Positions 35,049 to 44,635 are shown, counted from the first letter of the stretch. The stretch: DNA of 64,000 nucleotides from Persicitalea sp964500445 (GCA_964500445.1 CAZCOG010000035.1:7714-71713); one strand, 5' to 3'. The notes: generated by a model from the letters alone, not told the origin. Program-made: numbers and translations.

Positions 35049-36351
35049 GGCGGCGCTAGTCGCTCTACTTTTTTATTTTTATACACTTGGGCTGGTAAAT
35101 GCCCAAGTACCTGACTCAGAATTGAATCGTTGTGCCACCGTAGAGCGCGATGAATTAAAAGGTAGGCTGAATCCTGATTGGTTGACGAAGCGCACTCAAA
35201 TGGAACGCTTGATTCAGGATTACATGCAAGAGCACAAAAATCTACGAACTACTGCCGATGATATTATTCGTATTCCTGTGGTGGTACACGTTATCCATGA
35301 CCAGGACGAGAATTCAATCGGCGGACTGAATAATCCGAATATTTCGGAAGAGCAAATTCGCTCGCAAATTGAGGTGTTGAACGAAGATTACAATAGAATT
35401 CCCAATACGCTGGGCTTCAATACAAATCCCGTAGGAGCCTCCGCGAAGATTGAATTTTACCTGGCAGATTACGATCCCGATGGACGCTTTACAACCGGAA
35501 TCACACGGCACCGCTATACGACAAAAACAAGTTTTAATCCCTTCTCTGACGATCTTTTACTTGCCAATATTGCCTACTGGCCTTCTGATAAGTACCTTAA
35601 CATCTGGACATGCCGCCTGACGAACAGCTACCTGGGACTTGCGCAATTCCCTGCCACCGATAAAGTCGAGGGACTGGATACGGCAAATGAAGCCAATGAG
35701 CTTACCGACGGAGTTATTATTGATTACCGGTATTTTGGTAAGAAAACCGGGGCCATCACCAGTCGGATTTACAACCTGGGTCGTACCACTACTCATGAGG
35801 TGGCGCACTGGCTGGGACTCATCCATACCTGGGGGGATACTGATTGTGGTACTGACTACTGCCCAGATACTCCGACTATTGAAGGCCCTAACCGAACTAC
35901 TGTCTGCCAGGAAAAATTCTCCAATTGCTTTGGTATCCGAACCCGTAATATGATCGAGAACTATCTGGACTACTCCCCGGATTCTTGCATGAATATTTTT
36001 ACAAAAGACCAGGTTGCCAGGATGAGGGCAGTGCTGGAGCTTAGCCCGCGGCGCGCCCGAATGGTGGAGTTTGGTAAAGAGGGCCGGTTAGACCCGGCCA
36101 ATAATCTGACCGTAGAAATTTACCCAAACCCTGCCGAATCGGATTTGAACGTCAACGTGCGATTTCTTGGTTTTCAGAATTTTACATACAATATTTTCGA
36201 CTTGAATGGCCGTCAAATCGCTACTGACATGTTTCGCAATGTATATAGTCGCAGGCTTCAGCTGGATGTAAGTCTACTACCACCTGGGATATATATATTT
36301 CGCGTGGTAACAGATATGGAAACAGTAACTCAGCGCTTTTTCGTTAAATGA
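35029..36351 (+). CDS. M43-family zinc metalloprotease with T9SS type A sorting domain
   Basis: A signal peptide (about 1-25, ending VNAQ) leads a pro-segment and a metzincin domain. The zinc site HEVAHWLGLIH is near residue 260, and the pappalysin-type CGTDYCPDTP follows. The Met-turn position reads NYLDYSPDSC, so Met is Leu313. The last 80 residues form a type A sorting domain beginning EIYPNPAESDL and ending in the VVTDMETVTQRFFVK strand. The protein is expected to be secreted by the type IX system. It overlaps phoH by 20 bases, and comEC follows four bases later. Confidence 0.9.
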   Translation: MRNTNSRAALVALLFYFYTLGLVNAQVPDSELNRCATVERDELKGRLNPDWLTKRTQMERLIQDYMQEHKNLRTTADDIIRIPVVVHVIHDQDENSIGGLNNPNISEEQIRSQIEVLNEDYNRIPNTLGFNTNPVGASAKIEFYLADYDPDGRFTTGITRHRYTTKTSFNPFSDDLLLANIAYWPSDKYLNIWTCRLTNSYLGLAQFPATDKVEGLDTANEANELTDGVIIDYRYFGKKTGAITSRIYNLGRTTTHEVAHWLGLIHTWGDTDCGTDYCPDTPTIEGPNRTTVCQEKFSNCFGIRTRNMIENYLDYSPDSCMNIFTKDQVARMRAVLELSPRRARMVEFGKEGRLDPANNLTVEIYPNPAESDLNVNVRFLGFQNFTYNIFDLNGRQIATDMFRNVYSRRLQLDVSLLPPGIYIFRVVTDMETVTQRFFVK

Positions 36352-36355
36352 CCTT

Positions 36356-38419
36356 ATGTTTTCTACACAACCCTTCCTTCGATATGTAATTTTATTGATA
36401 GCGGGGATTCTGGCGGTAGAAATCGGGAGTGATAGTTTGGGACAAAATGTCCAAAGCTTATCACTCTTTATTTTTTGGATAGGTTTGGTACCGGCACTCA
36501 TTGGGTTAGCTCTGCTGAAACGCTCTCCAAAGGCGCAGTCCATACTTTGGGCTTCTATAATCTTTTTTCTGGGTGCTTTTGTGACCGAGCGAGAGAGGGA
36601 GGCTTTTCAGGGAGAGGTTGATTCTCTGGACAGTCTCCAATTCAATAGCTATCTTCTGGAGATAAAGTCTTTGGGGCAGAAACGCAAAGCATCTATTCGC
36701 TACGAGGCCGAGTTACTTGCAGTGCAATCAGGAAATACCTGGCAGAGAAAAGAGGTACAACTGCTGGTATCTTTTCCCGACTCTTCAGAGATATTACCCA
36801 AAGCAGGAGATGCAGTTCTTGTAAAATCGCGACCTCCCAATCGTCCTCCCGTTCCACTAAATCCTGATGAATTTGATTATCGCAAGTACCTTGAGCAACA
36901 AGGTATCGCCTGGACTGTATTTCTCCCAAAGGAATCTTACAAAATAATTTTTTCCGATCGAGCAGCCACAACTCCATCGAGTTGGGCCTTGGCTGTCTCT
37001 CAGAAAGTCGACTCTGTTTTTAAGACTCAATTAAAAACGTCATCCTCTTATGGTCTGCTAGAGGCGATGGTACTGGGACGACGCGATGAGTTAGGTGCTG
37101 ACTTGCTGAATTCTTATATCAGCGCCGGGGCAGTTCATGTACTGGCCGTTTCTGGTTTGCACGTGGGAGTATTCTTTTCGTTGGTGTCTTGGTGTCTGTC
37201 GGGATTGAGAAGAAACAAACGGGGAAAATGGATTTATCTGGCGATAATTATTTTTTTACTTTGTGCCTACGCAATCATTACCGGGCTTTCGCCCTCGGTC
37301 GTCAGAGCCTCGCTGATGTGTGTGACTTTTGCTCTTTCGCAAGCCTTTGCCCGCCAGCATCATGGTATCAATACGCTGGCCCTCTCTGCCTTCCTGATAT
37401 TGCTGTTGGATCCACTATCACTCTTTTCCGTTGGGTTTCAGCTGTCTTACGCGGCGGTTTTGGGGATTATTCTCTTCTATCCTCTTTTCAAGAATTCAGT
37501 TGAAACTGATATTTTTCCACTTCGCTGGTTGTGGCAAATCACCCTGGTTAGTCTTTCTGCCCAGGTATTCACCTTTCCTTTGAGCATTTATTATTTTCAT
37601 CAGTTTCCTACTTATTTTTTGTTAGTCAATCCTTTCGTGATTGGGCTTACGACTATCCTCATATATAGTGCAGTGGCTTTGCTGCTAGGTAGTATTTTTC
37701 ATTTTCAGCCCCTTACCGATTTCCTGGCTTACTGGACAGAAGGTATAGCGCAAATAATGAATGCCTTCGTACAAATTCCCCGACGGTTGCCTAAGTACTT
37801 GCTGGAAAATCTCAGTTTGGATGCTGTTGAAGTATTTCTGCTCACGGTACTTATGCTATTCTTTTATAAGTTATTGAAAGTTAAAGAGTTTTATTGGCTG
37901 AAAAGGGTCGCAATTTGCGGACTGGTTTATTTTAGCTATGCCTCCGCTCGAATATTTGACAATAGCACAACTTCAAAAAAGGTCATTCATAGTGTACCTC
38001 GTCACACGGTATTATCCATAAAAAAGGGGCAGATGACTTACATCGTGGCAGACCCGGAGTTCAAATTCGATACGACAAATTTTAATTTTCACCTCAAAAA
38101 CTATTTGAACTACCAGGGCGTGACGAAGTTAGCGTATCTAGATTTGCCCGATAAATCATTGAACTACCCCGCCGTAATCAAATGGAAAGATCAAATCCTG
38201 GGTGTTGATTCCAAAGTTTTTTCGCAACGTAAAAGTTATTCGCTGGTCCGGGCCAAACTTTACCCCAAGTTTGAAAAAATACCTACGGCTCCCAATACTA
38301 CGTTCATTCTCAGCAAGGAGTTGGGATTTAAAACCAAAAACCAATGGAAGAAGCTGCTGGACGAAGCCCGAAACTCTACGCTTGATCTGGCTGAAAGCGG
38401 GGCAATTGAATTAAAATAA
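36356..38419 (+). CDS. comEC: ComEC/Rec2-family DNA uptake channel protein
   Basis: An integral membrane protein of 687 residues. An N-terminal DUF4131 region precedes the Competence domain (about 225-500), with LAVSGLHVGVFFSL, LSPSVVRASLM and FQLSYAAVLGI motifs. Family members move single-stranded DNA across the inner membrane in natural transformation. The final 150 residues after the last helix do not show the metallo-beta-lactamase HxHxDH motif present in Bacillus ComEC; this shorter form is usual in Bacteroidota. It begins four bases after the protease stop. Confidence 0.88.
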   Translation: MFSTQPFLRYVILLIAGILAVEIGSDSLGQNVQSLSLFIFWIGLVPALIGLALLKRSPKAQSILWASIIFFLGAFVTEREREAFQGEVDSLDSLQFNSYLLEIKSLGQKRKASIRYEAELLAVQSGNTWQRKEVQLLVSFPDSSEILPKAGDAVLVKSRPPNRPPVPLNPDEFDYRKYLEQQGIAWTVFLPKESYKIIFSDRAATTPSSWALAVSQKVDSVFKTQLKTSSSYGLLEAMVLGRRDELGADLLNSYISAGAVHVLAVSGLHVGVFFSLVSWCLSGLRRNKRGKWIYLAIIIFLLCAYAIITGLSPSVVRASLMCVTFALSQAFARQHHGINTLALSAFLILLLDPLSLFSVGFQLSYAAVLGIILFYPLFKNSVETDIFPLRWLWQITLVSLSAQVFTFPLSIYYFHQFPTYFLLVNPFVIGLTTILIYSAVALLLGSIFHFQPLTDFLAYWTEGIAQIMNAFVQIPRRLPKYLLENLSLDAVEVFLLTVLMLFFYKLLKVKEFYWLKRVAICGLVYFSYASARIFDNSTTSKKVIHSVPRHTVLSIKKGQMTYIVADPEFKFDTTNFNFHLKNYLNYQGVTKLAYLDLPDKSLNYPAVIKWKDQILGVDSKVFSQRKSYSLVRAKLYPKFEKIPTAPNTTFILSKELGFKTKNQWKKLLDEARNSTLDLAESGAIELK

Positions 38420-38484
38420 ATTAAAGGTATTTTTTTATCAGGCTTTGGTAAACTTTTTACTTAGGTCAAGGTTAATAGTAGTAT

Positions 38485-39132
38485 ATGGAAACAGTCGATA
38501 AAAGAGAAAAAATCCAAAAGGCGTACAAGGAGTATGTCTTGGAAAATGGCACTCTGCCACCTTCGGTGTATATTTTCGCCAAAAAACTGAAAATGTCCGA
38601 AGCCGAGTTCTATGAATACTACAATAGCTTTGAGGCAATAGAATCCGATGCTTGGCTGGATTACCTTCGCCAGACACTTATGTCGCTCAATGGGGATGAT
38701 GCATACGACCAATATTTGGTGCGTGAGAAATTGCTGGCATTCTATTACACCTGGATTGAAGTACTCAAAAAAGACCGCAGCTACGTAGTTTACAGCTATG
38801 GGAAGTTGCCTCAGCCAGTGGCGCGATACGTTGGGCCATTACAGCCATTCAAAAACGGCTTCTACAACTTCGCAACTGAATTGATGATGGAAGGCCGCGA
38901 GAGTCGCGAGATTGTTACCAGACCCGTAGTTTCTGATCGGTATGTGGACGGATTGTGGATGCAATTGTTATACATACTTGATTTCTGGGTGAAAGACCTG
39001 AGCCGTGGCTTTGAAAGTACAGACACTGCTATCGAGAAGTCGGTGAATACCTCATTTGATCTTATGGGTAAGTCCGTAGTGGATTCGGTACTGGATCTGG
39101 CCAAATTTGTTTACCAAAACCGCAGACCGTGA
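38485..39132 (+). CDS. TetR-like transcriptional regulator
   Basis: The first 55 residues fit a TetR-type helix-turn-helix (KIQKAYKEYVLENG, then FAKKLKMSEAEFYEYYNSFEAIE in consensus sense). The rest (about 160 residues) is an all-helical ligand-binding-like domain with several aromatic residues. It overlaps the AarF-like gene by four bases, so the two are made together. A control of its own operon and of lipid or quinone genes is possible but not shown. Divergence from TetR consensus in the recognition helix lowers certainty. Confidence 0.75.
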   Translation: METVDKREKIQKAYKEYVLENGTLPPSVYIFAKKLKMSEAEFYEYYNSFEAIESDAWLDYLRQTLMSLNGDDAYDQYLVREKLLAFYYTWIEVLKKDRSYVVYSYGKLPQPVARYVGPLQPFKNGFYNFATELMMEGRESREIVTRPVVSDRYVDGLWMQLLYILDFWVKDLSRGFESTDTAIEKSVNTSFDLMGKSVVDSVLDLAKFVYQNRRP

Positions 39133-40460
39133 AAGAGCAACAATCCATTCCTACTTCTAAAGTCGCCCGTGCTACGAAGTTTGTTAAAACGGGTGTAAAA
39201 ATTGGCGGTAACTACCTCAAGTATAACGTTAAAAAGCTGGTCGATTCCAATACTACCAAAGAACAGCTGCACACGGATAACGCTACCGACATTTACGATT
39301 CACTAAGTGAACTGAAAGGATCGGCTCTTAAGGTAGCGCAAATGCTGAGTATGGATCGTAACGTACTGCCGCGTGCCTACGTGGATCGTTTTCAGATGTC
39401 ACAGTATTCCGCGCCGCCCTTATCCGGGCCGTTGGTAGTCAAAACATTCAGGAATTATTTTGGTAAATCCCCAGGCGAGCTTTTTGATACTTTTGAAATG
39501 TCGGCAGTAAATGCCGCATCGATCGGACAGGTACATTTGGCGACCAAAAATGGCAAGAAGCTGGCGGTTAAGATTCAGTATCCTGGTGTTGCCAACAGCA
39601 TCAGTTCTGACCTGAAAATGGTGAAACCGATGGCTGTGCGCCTCTTTGGATTGAACGAGAATGATATCGAACGCTACATGGGCGAGGTGGAGTCCAAGTT
39701 GTTGGAAGAAACTGACTACGATTTAGAACTAAAGCGCTCGGTCGAAATATCGGAGGCTTGCGCTCATATACCAAACCTTATTTTTCCCCGCTATTATTCT
39801 GACCTTTCGGCCAGTCGGATTCTGACAATGGATTGGCTGGACGGGAAGCATATGAAGGATTTTCTGCAAACCAATCCTTCGCAGGAAATCCGCAACCAGA
39901 TCGGGCAATCGCTTTGGGATTTTTACGATTTTCAAGTACACCAACTAAGGCAGGTCCATGCTGACCCTCATCCTGGCAATTTTCTGATGCGCGCCGATGG
40001 TACGATGGGTGTCATCGACTTTGGTTGCGTAAAGGTGATTCCCGATTTTTTCTATGACAATTACTTCGCGCTTATCAATCCCGACACTGTGGAGGATGAA
40101 GCTCGTACTGAAGCGATTTTTTACAACCTTGAGTTTCTGGTAGAATCCGATACTGCGGCTGACAAGAAAATGTTCTCAGATCTTTTCAAAACCATGATTG
40201 GTCTGCTGGGCAAGCCCTTCGCCGTGGAGGAGTTTGATTTTGGCGACGAAAGCTATTTCGATTCAGTATATAAATTCGCCGATGAACTGGCCAAAGTTGA
40301 AGAGCTTAAAAATTCCAAAGTGGCTCGGGGGTCACAGCATGGGCTTTACATAAACAGGACCTATTTTGGGCTTTATTCTATGCTTAATGAATTGAAAGCC
40401 AAGGTGGTTACGCATAAGCCTGCCTGGCTGGTGAGCGTTAAAAAAGCGCTGCCCGCCTAA
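39129..40460 (+). CDS. AarF/ABC1/UbiB atypical kinase-like protein
   Basis: A 443-residue protein of the UbiB/ABC1 family, whose members act in quinone or lipid metabolism. Visible motifs are the KxGQ-related LKGSALKVAQMLS near 65 and the AVKIQYPGV lysine near 147. HADPHPGNFL and IDFGCVKV near 280-305 form the catalytic loop and metal site. The start is GTG, overlapping the stop of the regulator gene. It converges with the DUF922 gene without any gap. Confidence 0.88.
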   Translation: MKEQQSIPTSKVARATKFVKTGVKIGGNYLKYNVKKLVDSNTTKEQLHTDNATDIYDSLSELKGSALKVAQMLSMDRNVLPRAYVDRFQMSQYSAPPLSGPLVVKTFRNYFGKSPGELFDTFEMSAVNAASIGQVHLATKNGKKLAVKIQYPGVANSISSDLKMVKPMAVRLFGLNENDIERYMGEVESKLLEETDYDLELKRSVEISEACAHIPNLIFPRYYSDLSASRILTMDWLDGKHMKDFLQTNPSQEIRNQIGQSLWDFYDFQVHQLRQVHADPHPGNFLMRADGTMGVIDFGCVKVIPDFFYDNYFALINPDTVEDEARTEAIFYNLEFLVESDTAADKKMFSDLFKTMIGLLGKPFAVEEFDFGDESYFDSVYKFADELAKVEELKNSKVARGSQHGLYINRTYFGLYSMLNELKAKVVTHKPAWLVSVKKALPA

Positions 40461-41606
40461 TTAGCTTCCCTGATAAATTCGGGTAATCTCTGCCTGTACT
40501 TTTCTGGTCCAGTCTGCCTGAGCTTCTGTGTTCAAGCCGTGCCGAGTTTCGCTGTCGTATTTTTCCTGTTCTGTATTCATTTCACGGAACGCTTCCAAAA
40601 ATTCATATTGGATCTGACTATCGTAGTCTTCGATAGTCAGATCCAACTTTTTCATACGCTCTTTGAAGCGTTCTGCCACAATTCGGGTAATGTCGAAGTG
40701 GGTTTGCTCGTGGGCAAGTGTATAGTTGTTACGGGCTTCGTCGCGGCCCCACGACATGCTCCTGACCATAAAGACTTTTAGAGAAATAGTTGCCTGTAAG
40801 TAGTTGTCTTCCATCTTGGAACTACCTTCGTAAGACATACTAGAAAACACCGCAGCCGCATACTTGCTGCCGGGTCGGTTGGACTTACCCTGGAAATCGT
40901 ACCAGGTCAATTTTTTATCCGGTTGATAAAATACGGTATCGGTTTGATCCGCGGGAAGTACATCTTTGAGAATCAACTTAAAGCCGCGGGCCAGCAACGG
41001 ATTTTTTTTATCATTCAAACCATACCATTGATCGAATTGCCGAATGGCCCCATCAAGCAAACGTCTCAACAGAGCTTCGTGATCGTATGCGGTTTCGGGG
41101 CGGGTGTAAGTACTTCCCGAAGAATAACCCGTCAGGAAGAGGGGGATTTTGTTACGCGTCCAGCGAAAAGTGATTTTTACCTTCATCTCACCCGCAATCT
41201 TGTTGGGGGCCACTTTGCGCTCATTCACCGAAACCTCATTCAGCTCAATTTCCAGGGGTAAGCTATCTTCTTCTTTCGATTTTACCGAATAATTCCAATG
41301 ATTAAAAAGTGCCTTTTCGAGCGGCTCATTCAAAGTCAGCGGAACAGATTTGCCAAATACAAACACATTACCCAATTGATTTGGCTTATTCGAGCGCTTG
41401 TCTGCGACATCAAGCAGGTAGTACGATTTCTCGAATTTTAAGGAAATTTTTTCCCTTTTAAACGAAATATCCTGGCCAAATCCAGTAAAAGGCGTTAAGA
41501 TCAAAAGGTTAAGCAGCAACCTGCGCTTGGCTGGTAAAAAGGAAACAGTTTTAAAAAATGGCTTATTTGGGCGATTGAGAAAGCTTTCCATAAATTGCAT
41601 AACCAT
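40461..41606 (-). CDS. DUF922-type secreted zinc protease-like protein
   Basis: A predicted signal peptide (about 25-45, RRLLLNLLILTPFTGFGQ) sits after a long charged N-terminus, so a start within the first 25 codons is possible. The C-terminal half has the DUF922 signature with HEQTH near residue 300, the metal-binding and catalytic motif of the predicted secreted Zn-dependent proteases. The N-terminal half is beta-rich and unassigned. Length is 381. The start lies only 19 bases from the divergent dCMP deaminase start. Confidence 0.72.
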   Translation of the reverse strand: MVMQFMESFLNRPNKPFFKTVSFLPAKRRLLLNLLILTPFTGFGQDISFKREKISLKFEKSYYLLDVADKRSNKPNQLGNVFVFGKSVPLTLNEPLEKALFNHWNYSVKSKEEDSLPLEIELNEVSVNERKVAPNKIAGEMKVKITFRWTRNKIPLFLTGYSSGSTYTRPETAYDHEALLRRLLDGAIRQFDQWYGLNDKKNPLLARGFKLILKDVLPADQTDTVFYQPDKKLTWYDFQGKSNRPGSKYAAAVFSSMSYEGSSKMEDNYLQATISLKVFMVRSMSWGRDEARNNYTLAHEQTHFDITRIVAERFKERMKKLDLTIEDYDSQIQYEFLEAFREMNTEQEKYDSETRHGLNTEAQADWTRKVQAEITRIYQGS

Positions 41607-41625
41607 ACAAGAGCGATAAAGGATT

Positions 41626-42114
41626 ATGCTTATAACGAACCCGAAGCCAAATTTTGATGATATTTATATGGAATTGGCCATAAATTTAGCGAAACGGTCA
41701 CACTGCATCAAGGCTCAGGTGGGCGCCGTACTGGCACGCGACACCCGGATAATCTCGATTGGCTACAATGGTCCTCCCGCAGAAACTCATAACTGCGACG
41801 AAGAATTTCCGCTGACAGGTTGCCCACGAGACTCAAAAGGAAGCTGTTCTCTGGCGCTCCATGCCGAACAAAACGCCATCCTCTACGCCGTAAAGAATGG
41901 CTCGAAAATCGAAGGTTCGACGCTTTACGTTACTTTGGCGCCATGCATTTCATGCGCCCGTGTAATTTACACGATGAAAATCAGCAAAGTTATTTTTCTA
42001 GACTCCTATGCTGCTTATAAGGGGATTGGCGTAGAAGAAGGAGTAGAATTCCTCAAAACTTTTGGTGTAGAAGTTGAGCAATATGGGCAAGGAGAAGGTG
42101 GGGCAGTACTTTAA
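41626..42114 (+). CDS. dCMP/cytidine-type deaminase (ComEB-like)
   Basis: A zinc deaminase of 162 residues expected to convert dCMP to dUMP for thymidylate synthesis. The catalytic HAEQNA (His-Ala-Glu) and zinc PCISC motifs are at about 85-90 and 110-115. A second zinc-binding region Cys-rich NCDEEFPLTGCP, typical of dCMP deaminases, is present near 55-65. It resembles ComEB in Gram-positive competence operons, but comEC lies several genes away. Its promoter must lie within the divergent DUF922 gene. Confidence 0.88.
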   Translation: MLITNPKPNFDDIYMELAINLAKRSHCIKAQVGAVLARDTRIISIGYNGPPAETHNCDEEFPLTGCPRDSKGSCSLALHAEQNAILYAVKNGSKIEGSTLYVTLAPCISCARVIYTMKISKVIFLDSYAAYKGIGVEEGVEFLKTFGVEVEQYGQGEGGAVL

Positions 42115-42117
42115 TCT

Positions 42118-42152
42118 TTGAAGGAACAGTGTATTCAACACTGTTCCTTCAA
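42118..42152. terminator. Long hairpin between dCMP deaminase and FKBP genes
   Basis: A 15-bp stem (TTGAAGGAACAGTGT with its complement) around ATTCA. It lies just after the deaminase stop and 12 bases before the FKBP stop on the other strand. T-runs are weak on both sides, but the placement between convergent genes suggests a shared terminator. Confidence 0.65.
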
Positions 42153-42163
42153 GGTTGTACTCG

Positions 42164-42682
42164 TTAGTGTTCATTCATTTCTCCGTCCGCCCCGTGCACA
42201 TGTCCATGCTCCAGCTCCGTTTCGGTTGCTTCACGGATATTGAGTACTTTACCTTCAAAACGCATGGCTTTTCCGGCTAAGGGGTGATTGAAGTCCATTT
42301 TAACTTTATCGTCGTCCACATCGATCACCATTCCTTGGAGCGTTTCGCCTTCCTCGTTGGTCATAGGAATAATGTGGCCAGGCTGGAGCATTTCTTCCAG
42401 ATCCACACCTTCGGCCTCGAAAAGCGACTTGGCCAGATCTACCACCGCTTCATCGTCGTAGTCGCCGTAGCCCTCCTCGGGGTCGATGGTAAAGTCAAAA
42501 GTGTCTCCTTCCGACAAGCCATTGAGTTGGTCTTCAAATTTCTCAGGTAGGCCGCTCATGCCAAAAATAAACAGAAGAGGATCTTCGGCATTAACGATCT
42601 CGACGACTGACATTTCGTTGTCGGCGTCTGGCAGACTTAGATTATAGCTAAGACTAACAACTTTATTTTTTTCAATATTCAT
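42164..42682 (-). CDS. SlyD-like FKBP-type peptidyl-prolyl isomerase
   Basis: A 172-residue prolyl isomerase and chaperone. The FKBP core shows GLSEGD, DPEEGYGDYD and the MDFNHPLAGKAM segment typical of SlyD. The insert-in-flap (about 70-130) is rich in acidic residues. The C-terminus has histidines (HGHVHG) that could bind metal ions. It is cytosolic as no signal is present. A CAAATCTA (minus-strand TAGATTTG) box at 42749-42756 could provide the promoter. Confidence 0.9.
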   Translation of the reverse strand: MNIEKNKVVSLSYNLSLPDADNEMSVVEIVNAEDPLLFIFGMSGLPEKFEDQLNGLSEGDTFDFTIDPEEGYGDYDDEAVVDLAKSLFEAEGVDLEEMLQPGHIIPMTNEEGETLQGMVIDVDDDKVKMDFNHPLAGKAMRFEGKVLNIREATETELEHGHVHGADGEMNEH

Positions 42683-42748
42683 TTGGTAGTTTTGAGAAAA
42701 TGGTGGTTAATGATGCGAAAAATACTCTTTCAGCACATTGGCTAAAAA

Positions 42749-42756
42749 CAAATCTA
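42749..42756 (-). promoter_or_regulatory. Possible -7 element for the FKBP gene
   Basis: Read on the minus strand it is TAGATTTG, fitting TAnnTTTG, about 67 bases before the FKBP start. The -33 box is not clear. Confidence 0.3.
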
Positions 42757-42786
42757 CGGGAATTTAGGCACACCAACCCTTCGATC

Positions 42787-43386
42787 ATGAATTTTCTGGC
42801 GCACGTGGCATTATCGGGGGAGAGGGAAGGTGTACTGATGGGTAACTACGTCGGGGATTTTATTAAAGGTCAACTCACCGCACTCAGAACGGAGTCATGG
42901 TCTGCGGATTTTAAGCTGGGCGTTGAGCTGCATCGGTATATCGATCATTTTACTGATAACAATCCCGGTGTCATCCAAGCCAAAAGAGTTCTGGCAATAA
43001 AACATCCAAAAGTAGCCGGAGTGGCGTTAGACATCTACTTTGATTATTTCTTAGCCAACAACTTTTCGAGATATTATCAAAAAGATCTAGCCGGTTTCGT
43101 AACCCATTCGTATACAGTTATCCAAAGAAACAAACAATTGATCCCGGCAGCAATGCTTCCGATGGCGGAAGCCATGATACGTCACGATTGGCTGTATGGC
43201 TATAGTACTTTACCAGGAATTAAACGATCTTTCGATGGACTTTCTCGCCGATTTGCTTTCATGGCAGCGATCCAAGGAGCCGAAGAGGAACTTCTGCGAA
43301 ACCAAAATACCTACGAAGATGCCTTTCTGACGTTCTATCCAAAACTAAAAATTGCCTGCGAGAAGTATATTGACGATCACCATTAG
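42787..43386 (+). CDS. ACP phosphodiesterase family protein (DUF479)
   Basis: From ATG 42787 the reading MNFLAHVALSG matches the family start, and the length of 199 residues is usual. An in-frame ATG at 42700 would add 29 residues with no family resemblance. The family includes AcpH, which removes phosphopantetheine from holo-acyl carrier protein. Conserved parts are GNYVGDFIKG, LHRYIDHFTD and VALDIYFDYFLANNF, with His/Asp likely to bind metal. The gene stands between FKBP and holA. Confidence 0.88.
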   Translation: MNFLAHVALSGEREGVLMGNYVGDFIKGQLTALRTESWSADFKLGVELHRYIDHFTDNNPGVIQAKRVLAIKHPKVAGVALDIYFDYFLANNFSRYYQKDLAGFVTHSYTVIQRNKQLIPAAMLPMAEAMIRHDWLYGYSTLPGIKRSFDGLSRRFAFMAAIQGAEEELLRNQNTYEDAFLTFYPKLKIACEKYIDDHH

Positions 43387-43451
43387 TGACCAAGGTTTCG
43401 TGTTTTTAATATTGCCGATCGTTTTGCATTCATAACTATCATTTCAAATAA

Positions 43452-44471
43452 ATGGCCCAAACGCCCGAAACTACCCTTAAAGAAATCCGCGCCAAACATT
43501 TTAAGCCGCTATACTTCCTATATGGTGATGAACCATACTACATTGATTTGATCGCCGAAGAACTGGAAAAACGGGTGGTACCTGAAGCGGAAAAGGGATT
43601 CAACCAATTTGTTATTTATGGGAAAGATACTGACCTGGCAGGAGCGTTGGGGTACGCCAAACGGTATCCTTTTATGGCTGAATGGCAGTTGGTCTGGGTC
43701 AAGGATGCTCATCACCTTTCTGGGATAAAAGATAAAGATCAATTGCAGAGATTGGAAGATTATGCCCTTAACCCCCTGAGTAGTACAATATTTGTTCTCT
43801 GTTATCATGACAAAGTCGATGAGCGGAAATCATTTGTCAAAGCCTGTGGAAAATTTGGCGCAGTCGTCCATTCCAAACGCCTGTATGACAACAAACTACC
43901 TGAATGGGTAAGGAACTACTGCCATTCCCAGGGAATCAAAATCAGTCCAAAAGCCGAGCAAATACTTGTCAATAACATTGGGAATGATCTGAAAAGGATC
44001 GTAAGTGAAATTCAGAAAGTAGTAATAAATCTGAAAGCAGGGGAGGGAATTGACGCTGACGCAATTGAGCGGTATGTCGGTATCAGTAAGGAGTATAACA
44101 TATTCGAATTTCAAAAAGCGCTTGGCCAACGGGATGTATTTAAGGCCAATAGCATCGCCACTCACTTTGCGGCTAACCCAAAAGATAATCCGCTGGCTCC
44201 CATTCTTATTATCCTTTACTCATTCTTTACCAAAGTATTGCTCACCCATGCTGCCACTGACCGCAGCGACGGCGGCCTTGCCTCACTTTTGGGAGTAAAT
44301 CCTTTTTTTGTGAAAGACTACACGCTTGCTGCCCGGAATTACTCCATGGGTAAGGTGGCCACAATTATTCATAATCTCCGCAGTGCTGACGCTCAGATGA
44401 AAGGTATCGATGGCGGGAGCACCGACGACGGAGAGCTACTAAGGCAGCTTGTATTCGAAATAATTCATTAG
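43452..44471 (+). CDS. holA: DNA polymerase III subunit delta
   Basis: HolA is the wrench of the clamp loader that opens the sliding clamp. The 339 residues match the family. The first block is PLYFLYGDEPYYID, the DNA_pol3_delta domain reaches about 180, and the C-terminal helical collar (about 215-330) has YNIFEFQKALGQRD. A defective Walker region is expected and no P-loop is seen. It has a single-gene context. Confidence 0.92.
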   Translation: MAQTPETTLKEIRAKHFKPLYFLYGDEPYYIDLIAEELEKRVVPEAEKGFNQFVIYGKDTDLAGALGYAKRYPFMAEWQLVWVKDAHHLSGIKDKDQLQRLEDYALNPLSSTIFVLCYHDKVDERKSFVKACGKFGAVVHSKRLYDNKLPEWVRNYCHSQGIKISPKAEQILVNNIGNDLKRIVSEIQKVVINLKAGEGIDADAIERYVGISKEYNIFEFQKALGQRDVFKANSIATHFAANPKDNPLAPILIILYSFFTKVLLTHAATDRSDGGLASLLGVNPFFVKDYTLAARNYSMGKVATIIHNLRSADAQMKGIDGGSTDDGELLRQLVFEIIH

Positions 44472-44635
44472 TGGGTGAGAAGTCAGAATCTATCAGAGAT
44501 AGGGTTGTTCAAATGATAAGTACTTGGTTACCGGCCAGAATCGATGGATAAGTTCAATTTCTTTTCTTGCCGGATTACCGACCTTTTAAAACACTTTCTT
44601 TCTAGTATGCTATTGAACCCAAAGTAATTAAACAA

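Noticed and set aside
36356..42114. A natural-competence island formed by comEC and the ComEB-like deaminase, with cinA elsewhere
   Set aside because: The genes are separated by unrelated genes, lie on different strands or transcripts and are each common housekeeping genes in Bacteroidota.
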